Shown here piece after piece: positions 15,004-23,839 of a DNA stretch of 34,044 nt. Below the pieces are notes generated by a model. It saw only the letters and a list, made by a program, of their open reading frames with translations. It ran no database searches and was not told the origin of the DNA. The DNA is from Fibrobacter succinogenes (GTDB taxonomy: Bacteria > Fibrobacterota > Fibrobacteria > Fibrobacterales > Fibrobacteraceae). Made by a program: the position numbers and the translations under genes. Each line of letters opens with the position of its first letter. The stretch's first letter is position 1. Location of the stretch: NCBI GenBank assembly GCA_902799745.1, contig CADCBQ010000032.1:1-34044 (forward strand). The letters run 5' to 3'.

Positions 15004-15021
15004 AGTTTATATAGATTTTGG

Positions 15022-16245
15022 CTATCGCAGCGGGTATTCCTTGAAGTCCTTGACGCCGAATTCCTTGCGCAGGTAATCCCAACGTACCAGGCGGTTCTTC
15101 CAGTAATACTTACGGTACAGGCGGCGTGCGACGCGGCTTGTTAATTCGTACGGAATCGTGTGGTGGTCATCGGCCACGCTTTCCATCGAAATACGGAAGT
15201 CCAGTTCGCCGTTCACGACATCGACTGTTTCGCCGACTTGCACATCAGGAATGTGGCTTACGTCGACCATGGTGGCGTCCATGCACACGCGGCCAAGAAT
15301 CGGGCAGAGCTGTCCGCGAATAAATACGAAACCCTTGTTGTATTCGCCGCGCAGGTAGCCGTCGCCGTAACCGATAGCAATCGTTGCGATTCGGGTCGGC
15401 TGTTGGGCCATCCAGTAACCGCCGTAGCTCACGGTTTCGCCGGGCTTTACGTCGTGGATGTGGCGAATGGTAGACTTGATTCTCATCACCGGCTTGATCG
15501 GCCAAGGAGACGGTGCAGCACCCATGCAGTTGTAGCCGTAAAGGGCAAGCCCCGGGCGTACCATGTCAAAGTGGCTTTCGGGGTGGGTGAGGGTTCCTGC
15601 CGAGCTGGAACAATGGCAAATCTCGGGGCGCAGTCCTTCGGCTTCCAAAACGTCGACCAGGCGCGTAAAGCGCTGGATCTGGATTTCGGTCTTCGGATTC
15701 CCCGGCATGTCGGCGGTGGCCAGGTGAGTGAACATGCCTTCAAAGTGCAGGTTCTTGAGGCTTAATGCCGCGCGGATGTTGTTAAAGTCTTCGGCATCAA
15801 AACCGTAGCGGTTCATACCGGTATCGATCGCGAGGTGGGCCTTGCAGGTTGTTCCCGTATCGCGCAGGAACTGGTCGAATGCCATGGCGGTACGAATGTC
15901 CGTAATGGCCGCGGTCAGCTGAAATTCTACGAAATAGGCAAAGTCTGCCGGAGTGCAGGGACCAAGTACCAGAATCGGCAGGTCCATGCCGTACTGGCGA
16001 AGCAACATGCCTTCGCTAATGTGGGCAACGCCCAGGTAGTCGGCACCGCCAAATTTAGCGGCAAATGAGCAGGCGAGGCTTCCGTGACCGTAAGAGTCTG
16101 CCTTTACAGGCAAAAGGATCTTCGTATTGGCCGGAATCTGGCTCCTGATAAATTGAATATTGTTGCAGAGTGCGTCTAAGTTGATTTCAATCCAGTTCGG
16201 GCGCGCAATTTTATTTAAATCCGGGGGAGTAGCTAAAAGTTTCAT
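15022..16245 (-). CDS. alr: Alanine racemase
   Basis: 407 residues. This PLP enzyme interconverts L- and D-alanine for peptidoglycan. The PLP-binding motif is LLPVKADSYGHG (44-55, Lys48), the second catalytic base is Tyr274 in ETVSYGGYW, and there are HLAIDTGMNRYGF (137-149), MVRPGLALYGY (228-238) and RVCMDATMVDVS (319-330). Normal families end near residue 380; here a basic tail of about 30 residues (YRKYYWKNRLVRWDYLRKEF...) follows. It is read alone, leftwards, converging on the rluD-type gene. Confidence 0.94.
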   Translation of the reverse strand: MKLLATPPDLNKIARPNWIEINLDALCNNIQFIRSQIPANTKILLPVKADSYGHGSLACSFAAKFGGADYLGVAHISEGMLLRQYGMDLPILVLGPCTPADFAYFVEFQLTAAITDIRTAMAFDQFLRDTGTTCKAHLAIDTGMNRYGFDAEDFNNIRAALSLKNLHFEGMFTHLATADMPGNPKTEIQIQRFTRLVDVLEAEGLRPEICHCSSSAGTLTHPESHFDMVRPGLALYGYNCMGAAPSPWPIKPVMRIKSTIRHIHDVKPGETVSYGGYWMAQQPTRIATIAIGYGDGYLRGEYNKGFVFIRGQLCPILGRVCMDATMVDVSHIPDVQVGETVDVVNGELDFRISMESVADDHHTIPYELTSRVARRLYRKYYWKNRLVRWDYLRKEFGVKDFKEYPLR

Positions 16246-16765
16246 GATGTGTGAAATATAGGTAAGTCCCTTTGATTTGGTTACATGTTTGTAAGAAAAT
16301 TGTCCATTTTCTAGGCGTTCTTATTCCAACGTGGAATAAATCAAGTTGAATTGTTTTTTGTAAATCGGCGAACGTTTAAAAAAATCTTAAATCGTCCGCA
16401 ATCCTAGTCGTGGAGCGGAATCTGTTATTTTGTCTGAATTTACAATTGTGTCGATGAAAATTTGTTTACCGATTCCGGTGCATCCTTTTGTTTTTTTTGT
16501 TTGTAGTTTTCCAATGAAGAAAGAAATATGTTATTCTAATTCCGAATAAAGGAACGGATATAGAATAGGTTATAGATAAATTAATTCCTTTATTCTGTCG
16601 TTTTGATTCCCTGACATATAAGGCTTTGTGTAATGGGCTTGCTTTTAAAGTCCCGTTCCGAAGTCTACACTAAGGCAAGTACAAGGCCCCTGTCAAAAGG
16701 GGAGTGTCCCTGCCTATACCCTAAAACAACATCCATCTAAACCCTGTTAAAGGGAGGATAAAATC
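16246..16765. promoter_or_regulatory. 520-bp divergent regulatory region with two TTATTC-N7-GAATAA palindromes and a structured leader
   Basis: No gene is seen. 16321-16339 is a palindrome (TTATTCCA-acg-TGGAATAA). 16531-16549 has the same outer arms and the same 19-bp length (TTATTC-N7-GAATAA). Both fit dimeric-repressor operators, one nearer alr and one nearer the TonB-like gene. The last 80 bases hold two similar small hairpins: CCCC-tgtcaaaa-GGGG at 16687-16702 and CCC-tgttaaa-GGG at 16742-16754. The right arm of the second forms part of the GGGAGG ribosome-binding site of the gene at 16766. I could not match a known riboswitch class. Confidence 0.45.
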
Positions 16766-17704
16766 ATGACAGCAGTAATCCAAACACCGGAATCGTTCAT
16801 CGCTTCCTTGTTGCCGGATTCCGACAAAAAGATGGTGCGCATTGCAGGCGTATCGCTTTTGGTCGCGATTCTCTTGTGCTTCTGGGCGGCGGCGTACGAG
16901 GTGGTTATTAACGATTCCATTTTTGTGGATACGCCAACCACCGAAATAACAGCAACCATGAACATCATCGACAAAAAGGAGGAAAAAAAGCCCGACAAGA
17001 AACCAGAACAAAAACCACAAAATATCCAAAGCAAAAGGCCTGGTACTGGTGGGAAACCCGTAGGGCAAGGTAAGCCTCGATCCCCGCTCAACCGTGGCGT
17101 TATTCATGCGCTAGAAGCACAAACTGCAAATGCTTCGGCCGCCGCTTACGACTTGATCAAGCAAAGTTTTGCCAAGGATATCGACAAGGTCCTCAAGAAT
17201 ACGAATGGCTTGCAGGTTACCGGAAAAACAAAAATTGGCGAAGTCCGTGGAAAAGTAGAGGGCGGCTTTAACCAAGGCATGTTTGCCGGTGGCAGCGGCG
17301 GTATCGGCGACGATATCTCGAACCTGGTCAGTGGCTCTGCCGGAGCTATATCGACCAAGGCAATGGGAAATATAAAGGCTCCCAAGGATACCGATATCGA
17401 GTGGGGTTCCGGTCCTTCATCCCGTTCTGCTGCAGATATCATGAAGGTCGTCCGTCAGCGTACTCCGGGACTTCGGCATATCTATAATAAACACCTCAAA
17501 AAGAAGCCGGGGTTCCAAGGAAAGGTGACGCTCAAGTTCACGATTGCGCCGGGTGGCGAAATCATCAGCATTTCGCTGGTGTCGTCCACGACGGATTACA
17601 GCGAATTCGACAATGAAATTAAGAAATCTGTCGGTCGCTGGACATTCAGCAAGGTGAAATCGGGCAATACAACCGTGACAATCCCGTTCACGTTCACCGA
17701 ATAA
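16766..17704 (+). CDS. AgmX/TonB-like envelope protein
   Basis: 312 residues. A cytoplasmic N-terminus is followed by one membrane anchor (about 24-46, IAGVSLLVAILLCFWAAAYEV). Then comes a Lys/Pro-rich periplasm-spanning stretch (about 65-105, KKEEKKPDKKPEQKPQN), a Gly-rich middle (about 160-190, GGFNQGMFAGGSGGIGDD), and a C-terminal domain about 225-312 (LRHIYNKHLKKKPGFQGKVTLKFTIAPGGEI ... WTFSKVKSGNTTVTIPFTF) of the AgmX/PglI or TonB-C type. Such proteins link inner-membrane motors of the ExbB/TolQ kind to outer-membrane partners; no exbB/exbD is adjacent here. The ATG at 16766 has a strong GGGAGGA site that may be sequestered in a hairpin. Confidence 0.8.
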   Translation: MTAVIQTPESFIASLLPDSDKKMVRIAGVSLLVAILLCFWAAAYEVVINDSIFVDTPTTEITATMNIIDKKEEKKPDKKPEQKPQNIQSKRPGTGGKPVGQGKPRSPLNRGVIHALEAQTANASAAAYDLIKQSFAKDIDKVLKNTNGLQVTGKTKIGEVRGKVEGGFNQGMFAGGSGGIGDDISNLVSGSAGAISTKAMGNIKAPKDTDIEWGSGPSSRSAADIMKVVRQRTPGLRHIYNKHLKKKPGFQGKVTLKFTIAPGGEIISISLVSSTTDYSEFDNEIKKSVGRWTFSKVKSGNTTVTIPFTFTE

Positions 17705-17723
17705 TTTTTGGTTCATTTATTTA

Positions 17724-17757
17724 TCCTCGCTCCGTAAAGGGGCGGGGATTCTGTTTT
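17724..17757 (+). terminator. Terminator after the TonB-like gene
   Basis: Stem TCCTCGCTCC / GGGGCGGGGA (10 pairs counting G-U), loop GTAAA, followed by TTCTGTTTTTT. Confidence 0.8.
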
Positions 17758-17810
17758 TTCTTGCTGAAATGGAGTTTACTATATTTTTACATGTAAATAG
17801 GAGTATAAAA

Positions 17811-18929
17811 ATGACTGATCCTCGTGTTACAAAGTTAGCTGAAAACCTTATTAACAACGCTATTGCCCTTAAGGCTGGCGAAAACATTCTTATCGAAACG
17901 ACCGACACTCCCGACGAAGTCACGACTGAGCTCGTGAAGGCTGTCGCCAAGGTGGGCGGTAACGCTTTTGTGCACAATTACCGCGGCCGTGTCCGTCGCG
18001 AAATGATCAAGTTTGCGACCATCGAACAGATGCAGCTGCAGGCTGACCTCGCAATGGCCGAAATGCAGAAGATGCAGGCCTACATCGCCATTCGCGGTGC
18101 CGATAACGCTCTTGAAAATTGCGATATCAATGGCCGCCAGATGCTCAACTACCGCAAGATCAACGAAGACGTGCTCAATTATCGCGTGAATAAGACTCGC
18201 TGGTGCGTGCTTCGCTGGCCGAACCCCTCCATGGCGCAGGGGGCCAAGATGAGTTCCGAGGCGTTCGAAGATTTTTACTTCGAAGCATGCCTTGCCGATT
18301 ACCCGAAAATGGCAAAGGCCGCGCAGAACCTCGTGGACCTCATGAACCGTACCGACAAGGTGCGCCTTGTGGCAAACGGAACCGATTTGACCTTCAGCAT
18401 CAAGGACATTCCGGCCATTCCGTGCTGCGGCAATATGAATATCCCCGATGGCGAAGTCTATACCGCACCGGTCAAGAACAGCGTGAACGGCGTGATTCAC
18501 TACAATACGCCGACCCTTTACGATGGCAAGTACTTCAGCAATATCCGCTTGGAATTCAAGGACGGCAAGATTGTGAACGCCACTTGCGAATCGGGTGACA
18601 ACGTGGCCCTGAACGCTCTCTTCGATACTGACGAAGGTGGCCGCTATGTGGGCGAGTTCGCTATCGGCTTCAACCCGTTCGTGAATGCCCCCATGTGCGA
18701 CATTCTGTTCGACGAAAAGATTGCCGGCTCTATCCACTTTACGCCGGGCCGCTGCTACGAAGAAGCCCCGAACGGCAACATCAGCGCTATCCACTGGGAC
18801 CTGGTGCTCATCATGCGCCCGGAATACGGTGGCGGCGAAATATGGTTCGATGACAAGCTCATCCGCAAGGATGGCATCTTCGTTGTCGATGAACTCAAGT
18901 GCTTGAACCCGGATCAACTGGGTAAGTAA
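17811..18929 (+). CDS. M29-family aminopeptidase (AmpS/PepS type)
   Basis: 372 residues, cytoplasmic. M29 enzymes are two-metal aminopeptidases with broad specificity that recycle peptides. The metal ligands are recognisable: Glu215 in IPDGEVYTAP, Glu282 in GGRYVGEFAIG, His309 in GSIHFTPG with Tyr316, and His328/Asp330 in SAIHWDLV. An in-frame ATG exists at 17769, but I chose 17811 because AGGAG lies eight bases before it and the family begins here (MTDPRVTKLAENL). It is followed 22 bp later by the GLUG protein gene, though the two products differ in location. Confidence 0.9.
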   Translation: MTDPRVTKLAENLINNAIALKAGENILIETTDTPDEVTTELVKAVAKVGGNAFVHNYRGRVRREMIKFATIEQMQLQADLAMAEMQKMQAYIAIRGADNALENCDINGRQMLNYRKINEDVLNYRVNKTRWCVLRWPNPSMAQGAKMSSEAFEDFYFEACLADYPKMAKAAQNLVDLMNRTDKVRLVANGTDLTFSIKDIPAIPCCGNMNIPDGEVYTAPVKNSVNGVIHYNTPTLYDGKYFSNIRLEFKDGKIVNATCESGDNVALNALFDTDEGGRYVGEFAIGFNPFVNAPMCDILFDEKIAGSIHFTPGRCYEEAPNGNISAIHWDLVLIMRPEYGGGEIWFDDKLIRKDGIFVVDELKCLNPDQLGK

Positions 18930-18951
18930 AAACTCATAAGGAGGAGAAACA

Positions 18952-21276
18952 ATGATTCAAAAGACATTATTGATTGCAGCATTGTTCTCGATACCATGCC
19001 TTGCTGTAAATGGCAATATGGCTGGTGAGGGAACCGCAGAAAGTCCTTGGCAGGTCGCTGATTACGAAGACCTTAAGGCTGTAGGTATTGGTGACTACAG
19101 CATGAACGGTCATTATGTGTTGACTGCCGATATCGATGCGTCTGCTTCCCGGAACGAAAAGAATGCCGCCGATTCCACCGCCGGTTTCCAGCCGATAGGC
19201 ATAGCGTACTATGGAACAGAGCAGTCTTATTTTGGCGGCGTATTTGACGGCGCGGACCATACCATATCGAATCTTTATTCGATGTCGACGGATACTCGTT
19301 CAACGGCCATGTTTATGGCTGTAGGCCCTAATGGTGTTGTCAAGAATCTGAAAATGTCCGATTGCTTTATTTCGGTAAAGTTTGTCTGGGCAGCTGGCTC
19401 TGTGGCCGTAATGAATTTTGGCTTGATTGAAAATGTTGAGCTCAAGCGTGATACGGTGCGCGCCCCGGTTAGTACGGGTGGTGTTGTGGGTATTAATGAA
19501 AACGGTATCATTCAAGATGTAGACTTTAGTGGCGTCGTTTATGGCATTAATGATCGTGTAAGTGTCGGCGGTATTGTCGGTAGCAATACCGGAACAAAAT
19601 CGGTTATTCGTAACGTGAAAGTCGATGCCGACATGCGGTCTACTTATTACGGACAAAAACTTGGTTTAGTTGCCGGTGACAATGAAGGCCTAATTGTTTC
19701 TGCTGAAATCAATGGAATTCTTGAACATGGAAACCGTTATCTGGGCGGTGTGACCGGATATAATACGGGAACGATTGATTCGTGTGTTTCTCATGGTTCA
19801 ATTTATTCGATGAATGAAAATTCGGCTGGCCTGGTTGGGTATAATAGCGGAACCATCAAGAATTCCAGTGTCGATGCCGATACTGTTTTTGGTGAATACC
19901 GTGGTGCGGCTGGTTTTGTCGGAACGAACGATACGACTGGGGTCATCGAAAACGGCTTTGCCAAGACGAACGTCCATTCCGATAGTTCTGGCGGTTTCGT
20001 CGTTCACAATGCTGGTATCATCAAGAATTCCCGTATGGAAGGCACGGTTTCTGCCGATTCTTTCCCTGGGAGACTTGTGTCTGGTTTCGCTTTGAACAAC
20101 GCTGGCACTATATTGAATTCGTATTCGAAAGCAAATGTTGATGCGTTCAACAATTTGGCAGGATTTGTATTCCGCAATAGCGGCAAAATCGATAGTTGCT
20201 ATGCGACAGGCCATGTGAATAACGGTAATAAGGGATCCGGTGATACTTATGGTGGCTTTGTCGGTCAAAACGACTCTACCGGAATTATTTCGAATAGTTT
20301 CGCAAGCGGGGAAGTCGTTGGTGGCATGCATGCTGGCGGCTTTGTGGGAGTAAATAAAGGAAAAATTCTCAATTGCTATGCGACGGGTGATGTGCATTCG
20401 TATTCTGTTTTTGGCGGCTTTGTCGGCGTGAACAAGGGCAATATCTACTATTGCTATGTGACTGGATCTCTTGAAAAAATCACAGGTTATGATGTGTCGT
20501 ATACAGCGGGCGGCTTTGTCGGTTCCAATGAAGGTCAAATCAATAATGCCTATGCTACGGGAAATGTCACCAGTGAATACACAGGCGCTGGTTTCGTTTC
20601 GAGTAACAGTGGAACCATTTTGAATGCCTATGCTACGGGAAAGGTTTCTGGTAAGGTTGAACCTGCTGGATTTGTCGGTACGAATAGAAAGAATATCGAA
20701 AACGTATTCTTTGCTGGAAAGACTGTTGCAAGCGGCGCTGAACTTTATGGTGCCGGCTGCTTTGTGGCAGGAAACGACGGATCTGTAAAAAATGCCCTTT
20801 ACAATAAGGATGGCTGCGGGTTTGGAACGGATTCAACGGTAGACGGCGTTGCGTTTACTGAAATGAAGAATGCTTCTCTATACAAGAACTGGACTGATTT
20901 CGACAAGTATTGGACTTTGAACGATACGATGTCGTATCCGCAGCTTTTGTTTACCGCGGGCGTTCTTCCCGATATTCCTATTGACGATCCTCCTATAAAG
21001 GTAAAGTCCAACATGGTCGTAGCGAAGGGCGCAAATGGACTGAAACTGTATGGAAATCGCCAGAACCTGCAGGCAACGGTAACGCTTTCCCGTTCGGGAT
21101 TGACAAACGTCAAGGTCTACAATTTGAAGGGTATCCTGCAGAAGACCGTGTCTTTGGGCGATCTTCACGAAGGTGTGCATCAAGTGAATTTGAATGGTGC
21201 TGTTGAAGCTCGTGGCGTGGCGTTGATCGTTCTGGAACAGAACGGCAAGGCTCTGTCGAAAACCCTACTTCGCTAG
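18952..21276 (+). CDS. Secreted GLUG-repeat surface protein with T9SS-like C-terminal domain
   Basis: 774 residues. The signal peptide covers about residues 1-18 (TLLIAALFSIPCLA). An opening segment typical of GLUG proteins follows (GEGTAESPWQVADYEDL, then LTADIDAS). From about 100 to 670 there are more than a dozen GLUG-type units (AGFVGxNxGxIxNxYATGxV pattern), predicted to build a beta-helix or beta-solenoid. The last ~70 residues (VKVYNLKGILQKTVSLGDLH ... GVALIVLEQNGKALSKTLLR) resemble a type A C-terminal sorting domain of the type IX secretion system, used by Fibrobacter-like bacteria for surface proteins. A strong AAGGAGGAG site precedes ATG 18952. An adhesin or scaffold role is likely; no catalytic domain is seen. 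Confidence 0.85.
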   Translation: MIQKTLLIAALFSIPCLAVNGNMAGEGTAESPWQVADYEDLKAVGIGDYSMNGHYVLTADIDASASRNEKNAADSTAGFQPIGIAYYGTEQSYFGGVFDGADHTISNLYSMSTDTRSTAMFMAVGPNGVVKNLKMSDCFISVKFVWAAGSVAVMNFGLIENVELKRDTVRAPVSTGGVVGINENGIIQDVDFSGVVYGINDRVSVGGIVGSNTGTKSVIRNVKVDADMRSTYYGQKLGLVAGDNEGLIVSAEINGILEHGNRYLGGVTGYNTGTIDSCVSHGSIYSMNENSAGLVGYNSGTIKNSSVDADTVFGEYRGAAGFVGTNDTTGVIENGFAKTNVHSDSSGGFVVHNAGIIKNSRMEGTVSADSFPGRLVSGFALNNAGTILNSYSKANVDAFNNLAGFVFRNSGKIDSCYATGHVNNGNKGSGDTYGGFVGQNDSTGIISNSFASGEVVGGMHAGGFVGVNKGKILNCYATGDVHSYSVFGGFVGVNKGNIYYCYVTGSLEKITGYDVSYTAGGFVGSNEGQINNAYATGNVTSEYTGAGFVSSNSGTILNAYATGKVSGKVEPAGFVGTNRKNIENVFFAGKTVASGAELYGAGCFVAGNDGSVKNALYNKDGCGFGTDSTVDGVAFTEMKNASLYKNWTDFDKYWTLNDTMSYPQLLFTAGVLPDIPIDDPPIKVKSNMVVAKGANGLKLYGNRQNLQATVTLSRSGLTNVKVYNLKGILQKTVSLGDLHEGVHQVNLNGAVEARGVALIVLEQNGKALSKTLLR

Positions 21277-21305
21277 TTTGAACTTGCTGTAAAATTGCTG
21301 AATAC

Positions 21306-21336
21306 AAAAAAGCCGTCCTTTGTGGGACGGCTTTTT
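21306..21336. terminator. Bidirectional terminator between the GLUG gene and asd
   Basis: Stem AAAAAAGCCGTCC / GGACGGCTTTTT with loop TTTGTG, suitable for both converging genes. Confidence 0.87.
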
Positions 21337-21354
21337 AAATGTTTTTCGCTAAAG

Positions 21355-21383
21355 CGAAAGTTGCGCAGTCGCGCAATCTTTCG
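21355..21383 (-). repeat. Interrupted hairpin directly after the asd stop
   Basis: Nested stem CGAAAG-TTGCGC-agtc-GCGCAA-t-CTTTCG, starting three bases beyond the asd stop codon. It is followed leftwards by a smaller TTCGCT-aa-AGCGAA hairpin and then the shared terminator. It looks like another short palindromic intergenic element, different in sequence from families A and B. Confidence 0.5.
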
Positions 21384-21385
21384 AA

Positions 21386-22408
21386 TTACACACCCTTAGC
21401 GAGAATCTCCCCAATCTGCACGGCGTTGAGAGCAGCGCCCTTGCGGATCTGGTCACCGGTGAGCCACAGCGTGTTGCTGTTCTCGTCGGCGAGGTCCTTA
21501 CGGATACGGCCTACGAACACGTTGTCCTTGCCGGCGCTTTCGAGCGGCATCGGGTACACGTAGTTCTGCGGATCGTCCTTGAGGGTCACGCCCGGAGCGT
21601 TCTTCAAGGCATTGCGGATTTCTTCGACAGAAACCGGACGTTCCGTTTCGAACCACACGGATTCGGAGTGGGAACGCAGCGAGCTCACGCGCACGCAGGT
21701 GGCGCTCGTACGAACGTCAGAATGCATGATCTTGCGAGTTTCGTTGTACATCTTCATTTCTTCCTTCGTGTAGTCGTTTTCCGTCATCTTGTCGATCTGC
21801 GGAATCACGTTGTAGGCGAGCTGGAAGGGGAACTTGTTGATGTGCGTCGTCGTACCGGTTTCAAGGATGTCCTTGTACTGCTGCTTGAGTTCTTCCATGG
21901 CGATGGCACCAGCACCGCTAGCGCTCTGGTAAGAAGAAATGTGGATCTTCTTGATGTGGGAAATCTTTTCAATCGGGTTCAGGACAACGACCATCATGAT
22001 GGTCGTGCAGTTCGGGTTGGCGATGATGCCCTTACCGCCGTTTTCAGCCTTGTAGAGCTTGATGTCTTCGGGGTTCACTTCAGGCACGACCAGCGGGACC
22101 TTCGGGTCCATGCGGAAGAAGCTCGTGTTGTCCACGACCACGGCGCCGTTTTCGACGGCGATCGGAGCGAATTCCTGGGAAATCGCTGCACCGGCGGAGC
22201 TGAGCACCAGGTCGACACCCTTGAAGGAGTCCTTGTTCAGGACTTCACACTTGAGGGTTTCGCCCTTGAACTTGAATTCCTTACCTGCGCTACGTTCGGA
22301 GGCGAGGAGCTTCAGGCTCTGCAGCGGGAAATTGCGCTCTTCGAGGATGGAGAGAATTTCTTGGCCTACGGCGCCGGTTGCGCCCATAATGGCTACGTTG
22401 CGAATCAT
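21386..22408 (-). CDS. asd: Aspartate-semialdehyde dehydrogenase
   Basis: 340 residues. Asd reduces beta-aspartyl phosphate with NADPH to the semialdehyde, the branch point to lysine/diaminopimelate, threonine and methionine. Visible: IMGATGAVGQEILSILEER (7-25, nucleotide binding), SAGAAIS, NPNCTTIMMV (131-140, catalytic Cys134), SYQSASGAG, and the RTSATCVRVSSLRSHSESVW block with the active-site His. The start ATG has an AAAGG site. It is the last gene of a leftward set ssb / membrane protein / asd with gaps of 3 and 9 bp, an unusual arrangement. Together with Ddh (2048-3031) it supports a short DAP route. Confidence 0.94.
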   Translation of the reverse strand: MIRNVAIMGATGAVGQEILSILEERNFPLQSLKLLASERSAGKEFKFKGETLKCEVLNKDSFKGVDLVLSSAGAAISQEFAPIAVENGAVVVDNTSFFRMDPKVPLVVPEVNPEDIKLYKAENGGKGIIANPNCTTIMMVVVLNPIEKISHIKKIHISSYQSASGAGAIAMEELKQQYKDILETGTTTHINKFPFQLAYNVIPQIDKMTENDYTKEEMKMYNETRKIMHSDVRTSATCVRVSSLRSHSESVWFETERPVSVEEIRNALKNAPGVTLKDDPQNYVYPMPLESAGKDNVFVGRIRKDLADENSNTLWLTGDQIRKGAALNAVQIGEILAKGV

Positions 22409-22417
22409 AATTAACCT

Positions 22418-23374
22418 TTATTGTTCGGTTTGTTGTTGATTGTTTGTTTGTAAAGCTTCAGTGGCATTCCAGAATCGCTTCAGGTAGATTTTCATCTGAC
22501 CGATCTGGTCTCTGGATTGCTTGTATTGAATCAGCTGCTGTTCCGGATTTTCCTGGAGCGTGTAGCTGTAAAGCGCGTATGCGGCAAGACGCACGCATTC
22601 GCTAGCTTGGATCAGTTCCTTATGCGCATCGCTCGATTCATGCGGGTGGAATAGACCGAGAACTTTCTTGTTCAAGGCGACCGCATTGTTGTTGATGGCA
22701 AGTGCCTGGTTGCTGCGCGTTTCGCGTTCGGATTCCGAAATGCTGGAGGGCAGGGTGCCAAAGGCATCCATGGCGTTCACGACATCGTTCATGCGCTTGA
22801 TGACGGTTTCAGCATCGACCAGGTAGCTGTCGAGTCTACTCAAGTCCTTATCGTCTTTGCTAGACTTTCCGGCTTGTGCGGCAACGTGCACTCGATGGCT
22901 TCCACCGGCAATTGCGCTCGGCTGGAATTGTTCACCGTCACCGTTTTGGAACGAGGCGATGTAGTCCTGGTACTTCATGTTCATCGCGGCGATTTCTTCG
23001 GCGGTGTAGTCCGAGGTCGGAATGAACGTCGGACGATCCCAGTAGGCGATACCCATAAAGGCCGACAGCATAAAGACGGCGAGGAATACGTTCGCGGCCC
23101 TAGCTGCGCGGTCATCGAAGCGGATAAAGCTTATGATGGCGAAGAAGAACAGGCTTGCGAATGAAAGCAAAAGTCCGCCGTCGCAGTTGTAGGCAATGAA
23201 CGAATTCTTCGCGAAGAAGAAGATGCAGTCCATGGCTACAATCAGGAACGACAAAAACACGCCCATCATAATTTTGGTGCGTGTTTCCGCAGACACGGCC
23301 ATGAGAATTGCCGTAAAGGTGATGCCCAGGGGGAGCACCATCATCAAAGCGATATCTGCAATTTGCTGGTTCAT
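22418..23374 (-). CDS. Four-helix membrane protein with coiled-coil C-terminus, unknown function
   Basis: 318 residues. Four hydrophobic segments at about 8-26, 36-54, 66-84 and 91-109 are followed by a soluble domain (about 120-318) that is helical and Gln/Asn-rich at the end (TNNQQQTEQ). I recognise no family. It starts 3 bp after the ssb stop without its own ribosome-binding site and ends 9 bp before asd, so it is almost certainly translated from the same message. Confidence 0.65.
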   Translation of the reverse strand: MNQQIADIALMMVLPLGITFTAILMAVSAETRTKIMMGVFLSFLIVAMDCIFFFAKNSFIAYNCDGGLLLSFASLFFFAIISFIRFDDRAARAANVFLAVFMLSAFMGIAYWDRPTFIPTSDYTAEEIAAMNMKYQDYIASFQNGDGEQFQPSAIAGGSHRVHVAAQAGKSSKDDKDLSRLDSYLVDAETVIKRMNDVVNAMDAFGTLPSSISESERETRSNQALAINNNAVALNKKVLGLFHPHESSDAHKELIQASECVRLAAYALYSYTLQENPEQQLIQYKQSRDQIGQMKIYLKRFWNATEALQTNNQQQTEQ

Positions 23375-23377
23375 TTT

Positions 23378-23839
23378 TTAGAACGGCAGGTCGTCGTCGA
23401 CGCCTTCCGGTGCCGGAGCATCGTAAGCGGGGGCGCTAGCCTGGTTAAAGTTGTTGGACTGGCTGTAGGAGTTGCCTCCCTGGAAGTTGCCGCCGTTCTG
23501 GCCGCGCGGCGTCAAAAGCTGGAAGGTGTCCAGGTTGACTTCGGTGCTGTAACGCTTCTGGCCGGTCGTCTGGTCGGTCCAGCTGCGGTTGGTGAGCGAA
23601 CCTTCGACATAAAGGGTCATGCCCTTGTGCACGCCGAGGGTTTCCATCGTGTCTGCGATTTTGCCCCAACCTACGATGTTGTGCCAGTCAGTCTGTTCCT
23701 TCTGTTCACCATTGTTATCACGATAGCGACGGCTGGTGGCCAAGGAGAACGATACGCGCTTGCGACCAGTTGCGCTTGCGCTAATGACGGGGTCCTTGCC
23801 GATATTGCCGATAAGCATCACTTTATTCAAATAAGCCAT
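23378..23839 (-). CDS. ssb: Single-stranded DNA-binding protein
   Basis: 153 residues. The OB-fold is about 1-105 (MAYLNKVMLIGNIGKDP; SFSLATSRRYRDNNGEQKEQTDWHNIVGWGKIAD; GMTLYVEGSLTNRSWTDQ). A Gly/Asn/Gln-rich linker and the acidic tip DDDLPF, which binds partner proteins, complete the protein. An in-frame upstream start exists, but ATG 23839 matches the family start and has AGGA seven bases upstream. It heads the operon with the membrane protein and asd. Confidence 0.94.
   Translation of the reverse strand: MAYLNKVMLIGNIGKDPVISASATGRKRVSFSLATSRRYRDNNGEQKEQTDWHNIVGWGKIADTMETLGVHKGMTLYVEGSLTNRSWTDQTTGQKRYSTEVNLDTFQLLTPRGQNGGNFQGGNSYSQSNNFNQASAPAYDAPAPEGVDDDLPF

Noticed and set aside
16246..16765. 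Known riboswitch (cobalamin, TPP, SAM) in the long leader
   Set aside because: No recognisable conserved core such as the B12 box was found; only small hairpins and palindromes are supported.
17835..18917. 360-codon minus-strand frame opposite the M29 aminopeptidase
   Set aside because: The plus strand carries the full set of M29 metal ligands; the opposite frame shows no domain and no start signal.
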